Of a DNA stretch of 64,000 nucleotides, positions 1 through 18,159 are shown one piece after another. Location of the stretch: the NCBI GenBank assembly GCA_948567375.1, contig OX419758.1, forward strand, positions 2,051,001-2,115,000, written 5' to 3'. The position numbers and the translations under genes are program-made. The notes beneath the pieces are model-generated. The model ran no database searches, was not told where the DNA came from, and worked only from the letters and a program-made list of their open reading frames with translations. Source of the stretch: Lunularia cruciata (lineage: Eukaryota > Streptophyta > Marchantiopsida > Lunulariales > Lunulariaceae). How positions within the stretch are numbered: position 1 is the first letter of the stretch; every line of letters starts with the position of its first letter.

Positions 1-479
1 TGTCCTTCCCCTCGGCTTATTTCTTTGCTGCGGGCCCTCTGTACTATAGTCCGTTATAACACGATCCTGCTTTCCCTCCCACCTCCTGATCTTGTCGTCC
101 ACGCTCGACTCTAGGAAAGCTAGTTATTCTTCGCAGCAGACTCAGTCATCGATACACTGTGGTAACTTAACTCGGCAATGTTGGATCTCAGAAAACAAAT
201 TTCTCCTGCATAAGTCATCCATCGTATTCATGACTACGGCTATTGCACACAGACTCTCCTCTGCATGGTCTGTTGCCGCAGGCAGAGTTCCCCGAGAGCA
301 CGTGTCGGGTGGTGTGTCCCTTCATGTGTTCTGCTCTCGCCACGGAGCTACCATCCTCCTCCTCGAATGTGCTACGTGTCGGTACTTCTGCGATTGATCA
401 TTTTAAACTGTCGGAGCGGCTCACGAAACCCACCTCGTGATTCAAGAGTGTGCGAGGACTAGGTTTTTGGATGTAGCAT

Positions 480-2190
480 GAGCAAAGACATTATGGACAC
501 TCCGGAACCGAGCGAGTTCCAGCAAAACAATTATCGTAGGATTCCCCGAATTCAGAAATATTATCGATCACAAATTGACGAATGGCTGGACCAACTTCAA
601 ATCTCTTCAGCATAACCCTGTGAGAAGGAGCCATGTGGAGCCTCATAATCTGTAGAAAATGTAGTGATGGATTCAGATTGAAGCCATCAAGACGTATAAT
701 TTTGATGCATCTCGAATCTCTTGACGCGAGAAATCCCAGATTTCAACTCTCAAACTTACCTTGAGGTTGTGAGAGAGCCAGCAATCTTTGTGGACGATGC
801 CCAATCCAGCATCAAAGCACGGGATAATCGAGGACTGCGCACCTGTTTCTCCATAGTAATGCTTCATCTCGGTATCTACCCCTTCATACAGCATCCCATG
901 TGGTAGAGCAGGATTGTCTCTCCACCAGACAAACGCTCGGACTCTGTGGTAGTATATATACGGGTCGCATTTCTCGTCCATCCTACTGAGAGTTTGCTGC
1001 ATCCGTTTCAAGGTAGAAAGCCATGATTTCCAGATAGCCTTTTACCTGAACGGGGGAGGTGGCCCAGAAGAATCATTGCTCAATCCCATCAATTGAGAGT
1101 CTATATCAAAATTAGCTAATAACACCAAAAGATGTGAGGATACCGGATTTTGATTTCAAATTTTACAATTTACATATGTCTACAGGTACCTCTGTAGTTA
1201 GATTTTTGGATACTAAATCGCTGGGCCGAAGCAATGGCTAGTATCCCATCAACCGCCTTGGCTTCGATATCAACGTGAACCAAACGGAACCCCTCTTCGT
1301 CAACACCGCCACAGAAACTATGAAGGCAAACTGTGTTTTCCAGTTCAACAGGTTTGCTCGTGTCGATCCATCTCCAGTTTAGGGGATTATAAGTTGCGTA
1401 CACCAGCACGGTTACGTACACCAGGCGGAAGTTCACTTAACCGAGATTTGATTCGTCCAAGGTTCTGGCAAGTTCACTCCAGGGTTTTGAGAATTTGCTG
1501 GGTAGTCTGGAGGGAGGATTGGCTGCATCACTCCATATATATGCATGGCTTATGAACGAAAGCACAAGCATTGCTCGCCATATCTCTTCCCTGCAGTTAA
1601 ACCATCAGGACGTTTAACATTACTTGATGTTTTGCTCCACTGCTAATGCTTTTTAGGTGCAAAGGGTGAATTCATAAATGAACTACAAGACCTATTCCGT
1701 ACCAAAGATGTTCAATCCGCTGAGAGTAGATGCGGAGGGACACACGAAATGTAGTTGTAGTAAAAATATCTCCTGAAAAGACAGAGACTACTCTGAGTTG
1801 AGTAAAAACTTCAAATGCGATTTCGGGTACTAAAGCGCTCGTATCCCATCCTCATCTATTGTTTCACCTCAATTTCAACTGCAAGAACGAGTGAACTAAT
1901 TATCGGTTTTTTGTTTCGAGAAGGATTGTGGCATCGAATTCAGGAAGCTTTTCCTCCAAAAAATGCTGCAATTTCTCCCCCTGGAACGCGGCAAGCAAAC
2001 TTGGTAATTCTGACAAAGTATCCTCCCAACAGGAATAGTTTCCTGAAGAAAGTCTTTGTAGCGGGTCTTTCACACGGAGGAAGCCTCGTTCTAGAGCAGC
2101 AGCACACGGGAATTCGTCATATCCATCCGTCAAAGATTGCATTGCACCAGGCACCTTAGTTGCAGGATTATGATTTGATTCGCAAATCTA
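480..2190 (-). pseudogene. Indoleamine 2,3-dioxygenase-like gene, disrupted
   Basis: Haem dioxygenases of the IDO family open the indole ring of tryptophan to give N-formylkynurenine. Four minus-strand exon blocks match the family in order. E1 (about 2190 to 1905) holds ERGFLRVKDPLQRL and a WED motif. E2 (about 1590 to 1190) starts after a CTGCAG acceptor and holds LSFISHAYIW, NPLNWRWID and VHVDIEAKA. E3 (about 1045 to 760) holds CDPYIYYHRVR, LPHGMLYEGV and GAQSSIIPCFDAGLGI, and ends at CTCAAG|GTAAGT. E4 starts at 649 after TTTTCTACAG and continues in phase with HMAPSHR. The proximal haem histidine motif FRS-x-H lies near 493-507 but in a shifted frame. A TAA at 1437-1439 also interrupts E2. 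The break between E1 and E2 and the true start are unresolved. The family assignment is firm; loss of function is likely, but a sequencing error at either break cannot be excluded. Confidence 0.82.
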
Positions 2191-2364
2191 TAACCCACCA
2201 CTAATGCCTGATCAGGTTTCTGTCGTCTTTCAACTATCCCTAAGTAGCTCGACTGTTAAGATCATGTGGTGCCATACTTCAACTCTGCAGCATCTCTTTG
2301 TGGTATGTTTTGTGCTGAAATGTAGGGAGCCATCCTACTTCCTACCCTTCCTCCGAACTTCCAT

Positions 2365-2960
2365 GGTGTTTTCCTCACTTGGTTAGTGGTTCTCTAGAGG
2401 TGAAATCATTGCACGTCAGTGTCCGCAACCAGTAACGGATGATATATAAATCATGGCAAAAGCCATCCTGAGTCTTCATAGTTTGTGGATAGAACAAATA
2501 ATCTTGCTATCAATTTATACCGTCTCATGCAGCAGGGCTTGATCTGTCCTACCAAGTCTCGTACTCTTCTGTTAAGTTTTCGTTAAGAGTTTCATGCATG
2601 GTGAAAGTTTTGCAGCTCATTTACTTCAAGCTGTTCCCTGATAAGCCTTTGCTCTCTGGTGTATATCGAATGCTCTGCTAAATCGTTAACGGATTGAAGG
2701 TAGTAGGGTGAATTCGTTCAAACAACGAAGACATTGTGTACAGACGGCAAAGCCTAGCACAGAGCGATCTCTGATATACTTCGACTCATTTCAATTAGCT
2801 GTCCTGATACTGGTTAGAGGACGGCTACTCAGTACTCTTCGTGTCTTGATAGGACATGAACCATGTGAGGTCCTATGAAGACACGGTTCATGTCCATAGA
2901 TCCACATTTTGTAGACTATCTACCGACAGTATCAGAATCAATGTAATCAATGTTTTGTAT
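2365..2960. repeat. Segmental direct repeat, copy 1
   Basis: This roughly 600 bp segment is repeated in the same orientation at 36065-36640 with many substitutions and small indels. Shared landmarks are a CATGCAGCAGG block followed by CTGTCCTACCAAGTCTC, and GGTGTATATCGAATGCTCTG. It lies immediately 5' of the IDO-like gene, so it may include that gene's promoter. In the other copy the same sequence lies 5' of hydrolase gene A. The rest of 2190-3480 shows no recognisable gene. Confidence 0.8.
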
Positions 2961-3480
2961 CATTGGCATATTCAGCTTAGTTGAAACAGTGGAACCATCC
3001 CCAGCAACAATTCCTACAGTTTTAGGGCGGCTTATCAATCTTTGTTTTCTGTTTAGAAATATTGTCTTCGAGATTCACGAGAGTTTTATCACCAACGTTC
3101 AAACTTTTATCAAACTTTTAGGGAAGAATATAGCTCTGTAACTTCGCTTAGTAGCTCAAGATGCAATAAATAATTAACATCTACTAGTACTGATATGAAT
3201 TGTAATTAGCAGAATGAATTGGCAACAAAAAGAAAAAAATGCATGGGCCTGCACAAGGTCTGCAATGAACTCTTACTTTCATGTGGATATGAATATCCGT
3301 GGCAAAATGTTGCGCACATCAACAATTGGTAGCAAAGAGGACCTTGCCCAGACTCGAATCTGGTGCATTTTCCGTTGCATATGCGTGCCGTCTAGGCAAT
3401 TCGCCCTTCTTTCCTTGTAATGAAACACCGCAAACCTCCGACCACTTCACCATTGCTTCTCTTTAGAACTACACGAGTCC

Positions 3481-3714
3481 AGGTATGACACTTGAGTCCG
3501 CATACTAGTCCATTCCTCCAACCACTAGAGCGTATCTTTGATGTGGCTTTGGCAAGGATGCAAGCTCTTGGATAATAACTCAACCATGCATTAGGGTAGG
3601 TATGCTACTTGAGTCCGCATACTAGTCCATTCCTCAGCTACTAGAGCATGTTTTTGATGTGGCTTTGGCAAGGATGCAAGTTCTTGGATATTAACTCGAC
3701 CATGCATTAGGGTA
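3481..3714. repeat. 117 bp tandem duplication
   Basis: Two adjacent units (3481-3597 and 3598-3714) share ACTTGAGTCCGCATACTAG and GGCAAGGATGCAAG, with a few substitutions and an indel. The motif recurs singly near 5225-5330 and 34480-34600, so the units belong to family R. Confidence 0.85.
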
Positions 3715-3719
3715 GTTCC

Positions 3720-5399
3720 AACTCATTGGTAAATGAAAAATACAAGTTTCTTATATCAATATGAGTCAATTGAATAATTGCAAATTGTTCTGTATCAGCT
3801 AATTTCTCTACAATGACGAGGTTTTTGTCTAGGTTGGGTCCACCCATTTGCATTATTACTCACATGTGAATGTGATTCTACACTAGCTGCAACAATGGTC
3901 CATATGACACAACATCAATGCTACCCATGATGCCATCAAAGATAAAGTGCTTGTTATGGCACAAGAGAGTGGATACCTTGCTTGGAAGGAGCATTTGTAT
4001 GCTTTGCACACAACACATGCCAAGGTAGACTTGCATTTGGTTAGAGATAATCAGGTGACCATAGTGGATATTTGATTACACATCCTATGTGATGCAATTT
4101 TGGAGCTAGTGATTACTCATCCCCTTGGATAGTTGCCTAGCGTAGCAACATTATGCAAGGTCTTCAAATATCAAGGTATGAAGCAAGGTCACCTCTTTGT
4201 TCTTCCAACATTGGAGTTATATGGAGCGATGGACATGACATTCAACACATTTGTTAGGTAGTGCATGAGAGATTATCATATTAGATGTTAATGGGTACCC
4301 ATCTCACTCTCATACTTTGTAGGATATTTTAAACAACTTGTTTTCATTGCTCTACAAAGAGCGTTGGTTGGTGCAATCCATGAGAGAGCAATGGTCTAGT
4401 TTGATGGGGTCTTCTCATCCTTTGTATTTTTTATGCAATAGCATTTCCTTCCATTGCATCATGTAGGCAAATTGGTCCTTTAACTTGTCAGAATACCATA
4501 ATAGTGTCAGGACACAATCTACTATGCAATTGAGATTTTATTCAAAATCATAGCACAAAATGCATTGCACATTCATATAGTTTTGTATGTGAATGTGCAT
4601 TGTATTTGATGCTATGATTCTAAATAAAAATGGATGTCACAATCAACCAAGATTTTAAAATTGTGACTTGCTTTTTTTTATGAAGTTTACATTGTGTGGT
4701 TTTTAAGAAGCCAAAGAGATCTTGGTTCTTCTGTTAGTTTACACATGGTAGTCAAGTTTTGTTAAGAATTAGTTTACATAAGGAAACTAGAAGATAGCCA
4801 TATGTTGTGGTCATACCTAAAAATCATCTTTTCTCTCAAAGATTTACTAGGTTCTCAATACACACCTTCAAGTATTGATATTTCCTACTTGGTTTTCATT
4901 GTACCATGTCCTTGATTGTGAGAGGAATAAATTTCAAATACCAAATAAGATCATTTTTGGGTAGTTGTGCTCTCTTGGCACCCCTACTCTCCTCTTGTTT
5001 TGTGGTTGTTGATAGTCCAATTTTGGAGACATATGTGACCAAGGTGGAAGAGGGATCCTTTTCTCTTCAGATATTACTATGACATACAAGAGATGGTCTA
5101 TCTATCCTTACATGTATGGGAGGACCTTCTATCCTTTGCTTCACCACTATTAGATTGGATCATAGGTTTGTAGTCTTCCTTGATGGAGCAATAATGTCAA
5201 CATATGCTACATTCTCTTTTAGTTGACTAATCCATTCCTCACGCTACTAGAGCACATCTTTGCTCTTGCTTTGGCAAGTGTGCAAGCTCTTGGATCCTAG
5301 CTTGATTATGCATTAGGACATTCTAGCTCACACCAACTACCTTCTCTACAAGGAGGATGTTCTACCTAGGTTTGGTCCACCTATTTGCATCTTCATTAT
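3720..5399. repeat. Noncoding repeat family R, left copies
   Basis: No long ORF is present. 3840-4480 matches 17571-18130 and 34640-35260, with shared blocks such as GGTAGCTACCCATGATG in the last two and TGCAATTTTGGA. About 4950-5399 matches 34205-34640, for example TCCTCTTGTTTTGTGGTTGTTGATAG with small changes. The second left copy is continued at 17571 across inserted element G1. I do not recognise the family; no terminal repeats or coding capacity were found. Confidence 0.7.
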
Positions 5400-5824
5400 T
5401 GTAACAATATGGAGTTAGCGACGAAGTTAGTAGAGCTAATGAAGTAACAAATAAGACAAATTAGCCTAGAATATTTTGGAAGTATCTAGGAAGCTTCTTG
5501 GGAAGCTTGCCAACTAGCTTAGCTTGCACCTCAAGTAAGTAGCTTCTAGAATGAAGTTTTTAGAAGCTTCTAACTAACTTAGCTTGCACACCAAGTGGGC
5601 GGCTTCTAGAAGGAAGCTTCTTGAGAAGCTTCCTGGTTAACTTGGCTTGCACTCTAAGAAAATGGCTCGAGGAAACTTCTTGAGAAGCTTCTCAAGGGCC
5701 TTGTATGCTACCTATAAATACCAAAGCTGAAGCTCATGCTAGGCATTTGGAGTTTTCTCTCATTCAAGTGTCCTAATGTGAGTTTCTATTCTCCTATTTC
5801 TCTCCCCAGTCTTGATCTTTTACA
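5400..5824 (+). repeat. G1 5' LTR
   Basis: The LTR is 425 bp with TG...CA ends. Its centre contains about three diverged tandem units of 55-65 bp built on AGCTTCTAGAAGGAAGCTTC and TAGCTTAGCTTGCA. A CTATAAATACC box near 5710, about 60 bp before a conserved CTAGGCATTTGGAG, fits a TATA box for the element transcript. Confidence 0.92.
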
Positions 5825-5825
5825 T

Positions 5826-5837
5826 TGGTATCAGAGC
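5826..5837 (+). other. G1 primer-binding site (tRNA-iMet type)
   Basis: TGGTATCAGAGC lies one base after the LTR end. It is complementary to the 3' end of plant initiator methionine tRNA, the usual primer of plant chromoviruses and copia elements. Confidence 0.9.
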
Positions 5838-6229
5838 TTGAATGGGATGGATGGAGTTTATGGACCACCAAATCCACTTCCGCCAAACCATTAGGATTTT
5901 CATGTCCAAATATTACCCAAGCATCATTTCACACAATTCATCACCTCATGCTTTGGGTAGGATTTTCTACATATGATCATCTTGTTTGAGGAACCCTTGA
6001 TACTTTTGGTTGTAACTTATGGAGAATGGTGGACGTGTTGCATCTATTTGTTAATCAATTAGATAAATTGGGGGTAATGGGATAAAGTAGTAGCTATGGC
6101 GGCAATATCTGACGTTATCCTTGCGATGTAACAACAAATCGAAACACCTTACTTGATTGTTGGATGAATGAGACCAACAATGACGAGAATATATAGAGAG
6201 AGTGCCAGTTTGAGATGGAGAAGATTGCA

Positions 6230-6960
6230 TTCATTTCCAAAACCCAAGGTGTTTGAAGGCAAGAATCTTCCGAGCACAGTGGAGAATTTTGTGTTTGATT
6301 GCAAACGTTACTTTGAAGCCACTAATCTTCAAGATGAATGGAAATAGATTCTCTTGGCTTCTAGCCAATTAGATGGTGTTGCAAAACTTTGGTGGCGATT
6401 CCAAGTGGAGTGAGCTGAATGACAAATTCTTGCACCAATTTTGGCATGGGTAGAATTCAAGGATGCAATACTCGGTCAATTTCAAACTATAGATGCCACC
6501 CAAGCTGCACAAGATAAATTGGTAGAGTTGAAGCAATTTGGCTTAGTAAGGAACTATATCACACAATTTTAGAACATCATCATGCAAATTCCAAATATAC
6601 AAGAAGGTGAAGTTTTGGATCAATTTGTGCAAGGATTGAAATCATGAACTAAATTCAAGGTGACCATGTGGGAACCACAAAACATAGAAGAAGTCAGAAA
6701 TTGGTTGAGCGCTTTGATTCCTTTGTTGCAACAACTTGGTCTCCACCTCAATCTACACAAAGCCTACCAATACATTACGCACGGGTGGAAGAACCAGCAC
6801 CAATGGAGATTGATGCTATCCAACGGAGACCACTTAGTACAGTGAATAGAGAAAGATTGTGACAAAATGGAGGTTGCTTTCATTGTCACCAAGTTGGACA
6901 TTGCATTACTGAATGTACACTTAAGAATGGGCGACCTCGACAAGTTGCCTAGATGGAGTT
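6230..6960 (+). pseudogene. G1 gag (broken)
   Basis: Several frames give a retrotransposon gag: ENFVFDCKRYFEATNLQDEW near 6280-6340, then a region around LWWRF, ending in a CCHC zinc knuckle at 6875-6916 (C-x2-C-x4-H-x4-C, CFHCHQVGHCITEC). In-frame stops are frequent, so no full-length protein can be made. Confidence 0.8.
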
Positions 6961-7026
6961 TGTAGAATAGAATGATCAGGGAAATGAGGAATCCCAATAG
7001 GAGATTTTGAGCCACCTATTGGGAGC

Positions 7027-7293
7027 TTGATTAGTTCCAATGGGATTGAATGCTCAACCTATGCAAGTTTGCTTCACTTGCAAGGTATGATATCTAATCG
7101 AGGTTATAGGATTTTGGTTGATTTTGGAAGTTTAGAGAATTGCATGCCTATGCAAGTAGGAAAGGAATTGGGTATTCCTATCAAGCCAATGACTGGAAGT
7201 AGATTGATGATGGCGGGTGGTAGAAAGGGTCTGCATTCCATACCTCACATCCTATTACTTTTAAGATTGGGAAAGAGTATTTGGAGTGTATGA
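7027..7293 (+). pseudogene. G1 aspartic protease (degenerate)
   Basis: ILVDFGSLENCM occupies the place of the gypsy protease motif, normally D-S/T-G. Here it reads D-F-G, which should abolish activity. The block lies between the CCHC knuckle and RT, the expected position. Confidence 0.6.
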
Positions 7294-7460
7294 GGTTTGT
7301 AGTGGCACCTCTACACTATGATGTCATTCTAGGACTACCTTAGCTTGAACATCATAAGGTTCAATTTGATTGGACCCGACGACAAATTCAAATACAACAC
7401 CAAGGTAGGAATTTCCAATTAGGTTGTCTAGCACCTCTAAGTAAGACACCTAAGTATAGT

Positions 7461-7700
7461 CAGTCCCAAGATGGGAAGTTTGTCAAGGAGGTAGCCATAG
7501 AGCATGCTTTGAAGAGAGAGGAGCCCCAAGGTGGAAATTTTACAAAGAAGGCAACCATGGAGAAAGCTTTGAAGAGAGAGGAGCCCCAAGGTGGAAATTT
7601 TACAAAGAAGGCAACCATGGAGAAAGCTTTGAAGAGAGATGAGTCCATAGATGGGAAGTTTGTTAGTGAAGTAGCCATAGAGCAAGCTTTGGAGGAAGAT
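7461..7700 (+). repeat. Four 60 bp tandem units encoding a 20-residue repeat
   Basis: Units start at 7461, 7521, 7581 and 7641. Units 2 and 3 are identical apart from the last base; units 1 and 4 are diverged but in register. The 60 bp period keeps the frame, giving a lysine/glutamate-rich repeat with cores such as GGNFTKKATMEKALKRE between protease and RT. Confidence 0.95.
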
Positions 7701-7849
7701 AAGTCTGTTTTTGCGGTGTGGATCAAGCCAATTGCACAAGGACAATCTGAGGAGAGCCAAGAGCCTCATCAAGTAATGGTTGATCAGATGGTTCAAGAGT
7801 TTGCGGATGTGTTTCTAGATGATCTGCCAAAGGGATTACCTCCAATTGT

Positions 7850-8759
7850 GGTATGCCCTTCAAGATTGAGTTATTGCCAGGGAGTACTTTAGTGAGTAGA
7901 CCAATCTATCGGCTCTCACCAAAGGAGTTGGAGGAGTTGCAAACAACACTTATGGAGTTGTTGGAGAAGGACTTCATACAACATAATACCTCTCCTTGGG
8001 GAGCACCGGTACTATTTGTTCCAAAGAAGGATAGAGGACTTTGGTTCTGTATTGATTATCATGGGCTCAATAAGCAAACAATGAAGAATGCATATCCCTT
8101 GCCTCAGATTGATGACTTGCTTGATCAATTGAGTGGAACACAATACTTTTCCAAGTTGGATCTTTGTAGCGGCTATTGGCAAATCTCCATTGATAGGGAG
8201 GATGTGAAAAAGATGGTCTTTTGCACAAGGTATGGGCATTTTGAGTGGAGAGTTCTACCTTTCGGGCTCACTAATGCTCCAATAGTCTTCATGGATCAGA
8301 TGCATCGGGTGTTGGATGGACTATTGGACCGATACATGGTGGTGTTCTTGGATGATATCTTGATCTATAGCAAGACAAAGGCAAAACATGTGAAACGCAT
8401 GTGAGAAGTCCTAAGACGACTACGACAATGGAAATTTTACTACAAGAAGTCAAAGTGTACTTTTTGGCAAAAGGAAGTTACCTTCTTGGAGCACAAGATC
8501 TCATCAAGGGGGATCAAGATGGAAGATGAGAAAATCAAGGCCATTATTGATTGGCCTACCCCAAAAGATACTACAAAGGTACGAGCATTTAATGGATTGG
8601 CCAATTTTTACCGATGGTTCATCCATTATTATGCTCATGTAGCTGCACCATTGACTGACCTCTTGGGGAAGGACTCAAGCTTCCAGTGGACTACCAAGCA
8701 CAAAGAAGCGTTCTAGAAGTTGAAACATATGGTGTCTTCAAGGCCCATTCTTCAATCAT
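7850..8759 (+). pseudogene. G1 reverse transcriptase, split
   Basis: 7853-8404 is an open block with RT motifs: CIDYHGLN, YPLPQIDDLLDQL, FSKLDLCSGYWQI, LPFGLTNAP and the catalytic FLDD near 8344-8355. After a stop at 8402 the thumb/connection continues (VRAFNGLANFYRWF). Coding is cut at 8759 by the foldback insertion and resumes as RNase H near 15275. Confidence 0.92.
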
Positions 8760-15270
<6,511 letters not shown>

Positions 15271-15274
15271 CCGT

Positions 15275-17156
15275 TTGATCCTCAACTACCGTGTGTGGTT
15301 GATTTTGATGCTTCTAACTTTGCAATTGGAGCCATGTTGCAACAAGAATTCCCATATGGACTACATCCTATTGCCTTGGTGTCTTGCTGACTCAATACGG
15401 CTGAAAGAAACTACTCTACTTGAGATTGAGAAAAAATTGCAATGGTATATGCCACCAAGGGATGGAGGCATTACCTTTGGAGACCTTACACTTGGAATAC
15501 ATGAAGAGCCGACATCATCGATGGGAGGAACAACTCTAATTGTTTGACATCAAACTTGAGTACAAACCAAGTCGGTTCCATGTCATCCTTGATGCTTTAT
15601 CACGATGACCTGATTTGAAGTCTCTTCCTCTCATCACAACTGCAATTACGACGGTGTCAATTGACTCCAAGGTCCCAAATGAGTTTTAGTCAACTCTACA
15701 ACAAGATCACTTCTTCCAAATGGTACATGGTTGCCTTATTGCATGCAACAAGGAGTACAACACCTTCTCTATCAAGGAGGGCCTTCTATTCCATGAGGAC
15801 CGGATCTATGTTCCAACCATAGGTGATCTTTGACTTGTGTGCCTTCAAGAAGCTAATGATTTACACATAATTGGTCACATGGGTGTGGACAAGACCTTGG
15901 GTACCCTCCAACGCCTATGGTGGTGGCCCAACATGACACGAGATGTTTGAGAATTTGTCTGATTGTGTGAGAGCTACCAACATAACAAGGCCAACAACCA
16001 AAAGCCGAGTGGACTCCTTCAACCACTCGCCATTCCATCCGCTTGATAGGAGCATGTGAGCTTGGATCTCATCACATCCTTGCCCAAGATAAATCAAGGA
16101 CACATAGCAATCATGGTGTATGTGGATAAGCTTAGTAAGCAAATCCACTTGGCACCAACCTATGATACCATGGATGCTCCAACCTTAGTGCAAATTTACT
16201 TCAACAATGTCTTCAAACGTCATAGGATGCCATGTGTATTCATCTCTAACCACAATCCTTGATTTACCAAGAAGTTTTGGCAAGCACTCTTCTAGATACT
16301 CGACACCACGCTTGCTTTGTCCACAGCCTATCATCCTCAAATTGATGGACAAACCAAACGTGCAAATCGTACATTGGAGGATATGTTGCGTTTCTTTGTC
16401 AATGTACACCATATCAATTGGGATGAATGTTTAGTAGATGTAGAATTTGCCTACAACAATTCCAAATAGGCAAGCACCATATTTTTTCCTTTCTTTCTCA
16501 ATTTTGGCCAAGATCCGCTTGTTCCAAATTCTCTTCTTGCTCCCCCTCCATCTCAAGTTCCTCATACTTCAACATTCTTGACCACTATATCTTGATCTCT
16601 CCAACAAGCCAAATTTCACCTCCTTGTTGCTCAGAATTGTCAAAAACAATATGCGGACCACCATCGCTATGATCTCACCTTTGAAGTCGGTGGTAAAGTC
16701 ATGCTATCCTCTAGTAACTTCCTTCTCCCACTTGATACCCAAGTTTGTAAACTTGCCCCTAATTGGATAGGACCCATTGATGTCACCCAAATTGTCTCTC
16801 TTGTTGCTTATCAACTTGCCTTGCCTTGTCATATGCGTATCCATCTGGTCTTTCATATTTCCAAGTTGATACCCTTTGTTCCTAACCCCTCTTCCTTTTC
16901 CTCTTGAGTCCAACCTCCCCCTCCTCTTGTCCCTATCAATGATCATGAAGAGTACAAAGTTGATCGTATCCTTGCATGTTGCCATATTCAACAAGGTCGT
17001 CGACAACATACAAAGTACAAGGTCCTTTGCAAAGGGAATCCCCTTCATGATGCCACATGGGAACCTCTTTTGCACCTCCAAAATGCACCGATGGCCATCC
17101 AGGAGTTCAAAGATTCACAAGCAATGAGGACATCACCAATTAGCTGTGGGGAAATA
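15275..17156 (+). pseudogene. G1 RNase H, integrase and chromodomain (broken)
   Basis: RNase H resumes with VVDFDASNFAIGAMLQQ near 15300. Integrase follows, with a degenerate HHCC zinc site around 15860-15990, the first catalytic Asp in SLDLITSLP near 16060, and ISNHNP near 16245, where the second Asp has become Asn. A chromodomain spans about 16948-17110 (EEYKVDRILACCHIQQGR, ATWEPLLHLQNAP). In other chromoviruses this module guides integration to modified chromatin. The frame runs into the 3' LTR. Stops interrupt RNase H and integrase. Confidence 0.9.
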
Positions 17157-17570
17157 TGTAACAATATGGAGTTAGCAACAAAGTTAGTAAGGCTAACAAA
17201 GTAGCAAATAAGATAAATTAGCCTAGAATATTTTGGAAGTATCTAGAAAGCTTTTTGGGAAGCTTCCTAGCTAGCTTAGCTTGCACCTCAAGTAAGTAGC
17301 TTCTAGAAGGAGGCTTCTTACTAGCTTAGCTTGCATGCCAAGTAGGCGGTTTCTAGAAGGAAGCTTGTTGAGAAGCTTCCTAGTTAACTTGGCTTGCATT
17401 CTAAGAAAGCAACTTGAGGAAACATCTTGAGAAGCTTCTCAAGGGCCTTGTATGCTACCTATAAATACCAAAGCCAAAGCTCATGCTAGGCATTTGGAGT
17501 TTTCTCTCATCAAGTGTCCCAATGTGAGCTTCCATTGTCCTATTTCTCTCCTCGGTCTTGATCTTTTACA
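17157..17570 (+). repeat. G1 3' LTR
   Basis: 414 bp, similar to the 5' LTR but clearly diverged in substitutions and in its tandem core, so the insertion is not recent. The second ATTAT target copy follows at 17571-17575. Confidence 0.92.
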
Positions 17571-18130
17571 ATTATTCACTTGTGAGTGTGGTTTTATACT
17601 AGATGCAACAATGGTCCACATGACATAGTGTTCTTTTGGAGGATAAAGGGTAGCTACCCATGATGGTATCAGAGAAAAAGTGTTTGCTATGGCACAAGAG
17701 AGTGTATACCTTGCTTGAAGGGACCATTTTTATGCTTTGTAGACAACACATATCAAGGTAGACTTATACTTAGTTAGAGATGATTAGATGAGAGTAGTAG
17801 GTGTTGTGATTATAGACCCTACACATGATGCAATTTTGGAAGAAGTGATTACTCATCCTCTTGGATGAGCGGCAAGTGGAGCAACAACATGCAAGGTCTC
17901 TAAATATAGTAATATGTACCAAGGTCACCTCTTTGTTCTTCTAGCCTTGGATTTATATGGAGCAATGGACATGACATAAAACACATTTATCAAGGAGAGC
18001 ATGGGAGCTTATCATATTAGATGCCAATGTGTACCACTCTCATTCTCATGCTTTGTAACATATTTTAGACAACTTGTGTCTATTGCTCAATAGAAAGCAT
18101 TGGCTGGTGCAATCCATTGGAGAACAATCA
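17571..18130. repeat. Family R repeat, continuation after G1
   Basis: Continues the repeat interrupted at 5399. It matches 34640-35260 (GATGGTATCAGAG region, CTTTGTAGA, ATTACTCAT). No gene is seen. Confidence 0.75.
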
Positions 18131-18159
18131 CACTAGCTATAGTACCATTAGCTAGAAAA

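Noticed and set aside
1-440. ORFs at 92-397, 243-440 and 265-462, and a possible IDO C-terminal exon on minus
   Set aside because: The plus ORFs overlap in different frames without motifs. A minus-strand Gly-rich stretch near 340 only vaguely resembles the IDO C-terminus.
721-906. 61 aa plus-strand ORF
   Set aside because: Antisense to the IDO-like exon 3, whose minus-strand motifs are clear.
5826-5837. Possible tRNA gene
   Set aside because: Only the primer-site match to tRNA-Met is present; no cloverleaf arms surround it. The same holds for the Asp-like sites of G3.
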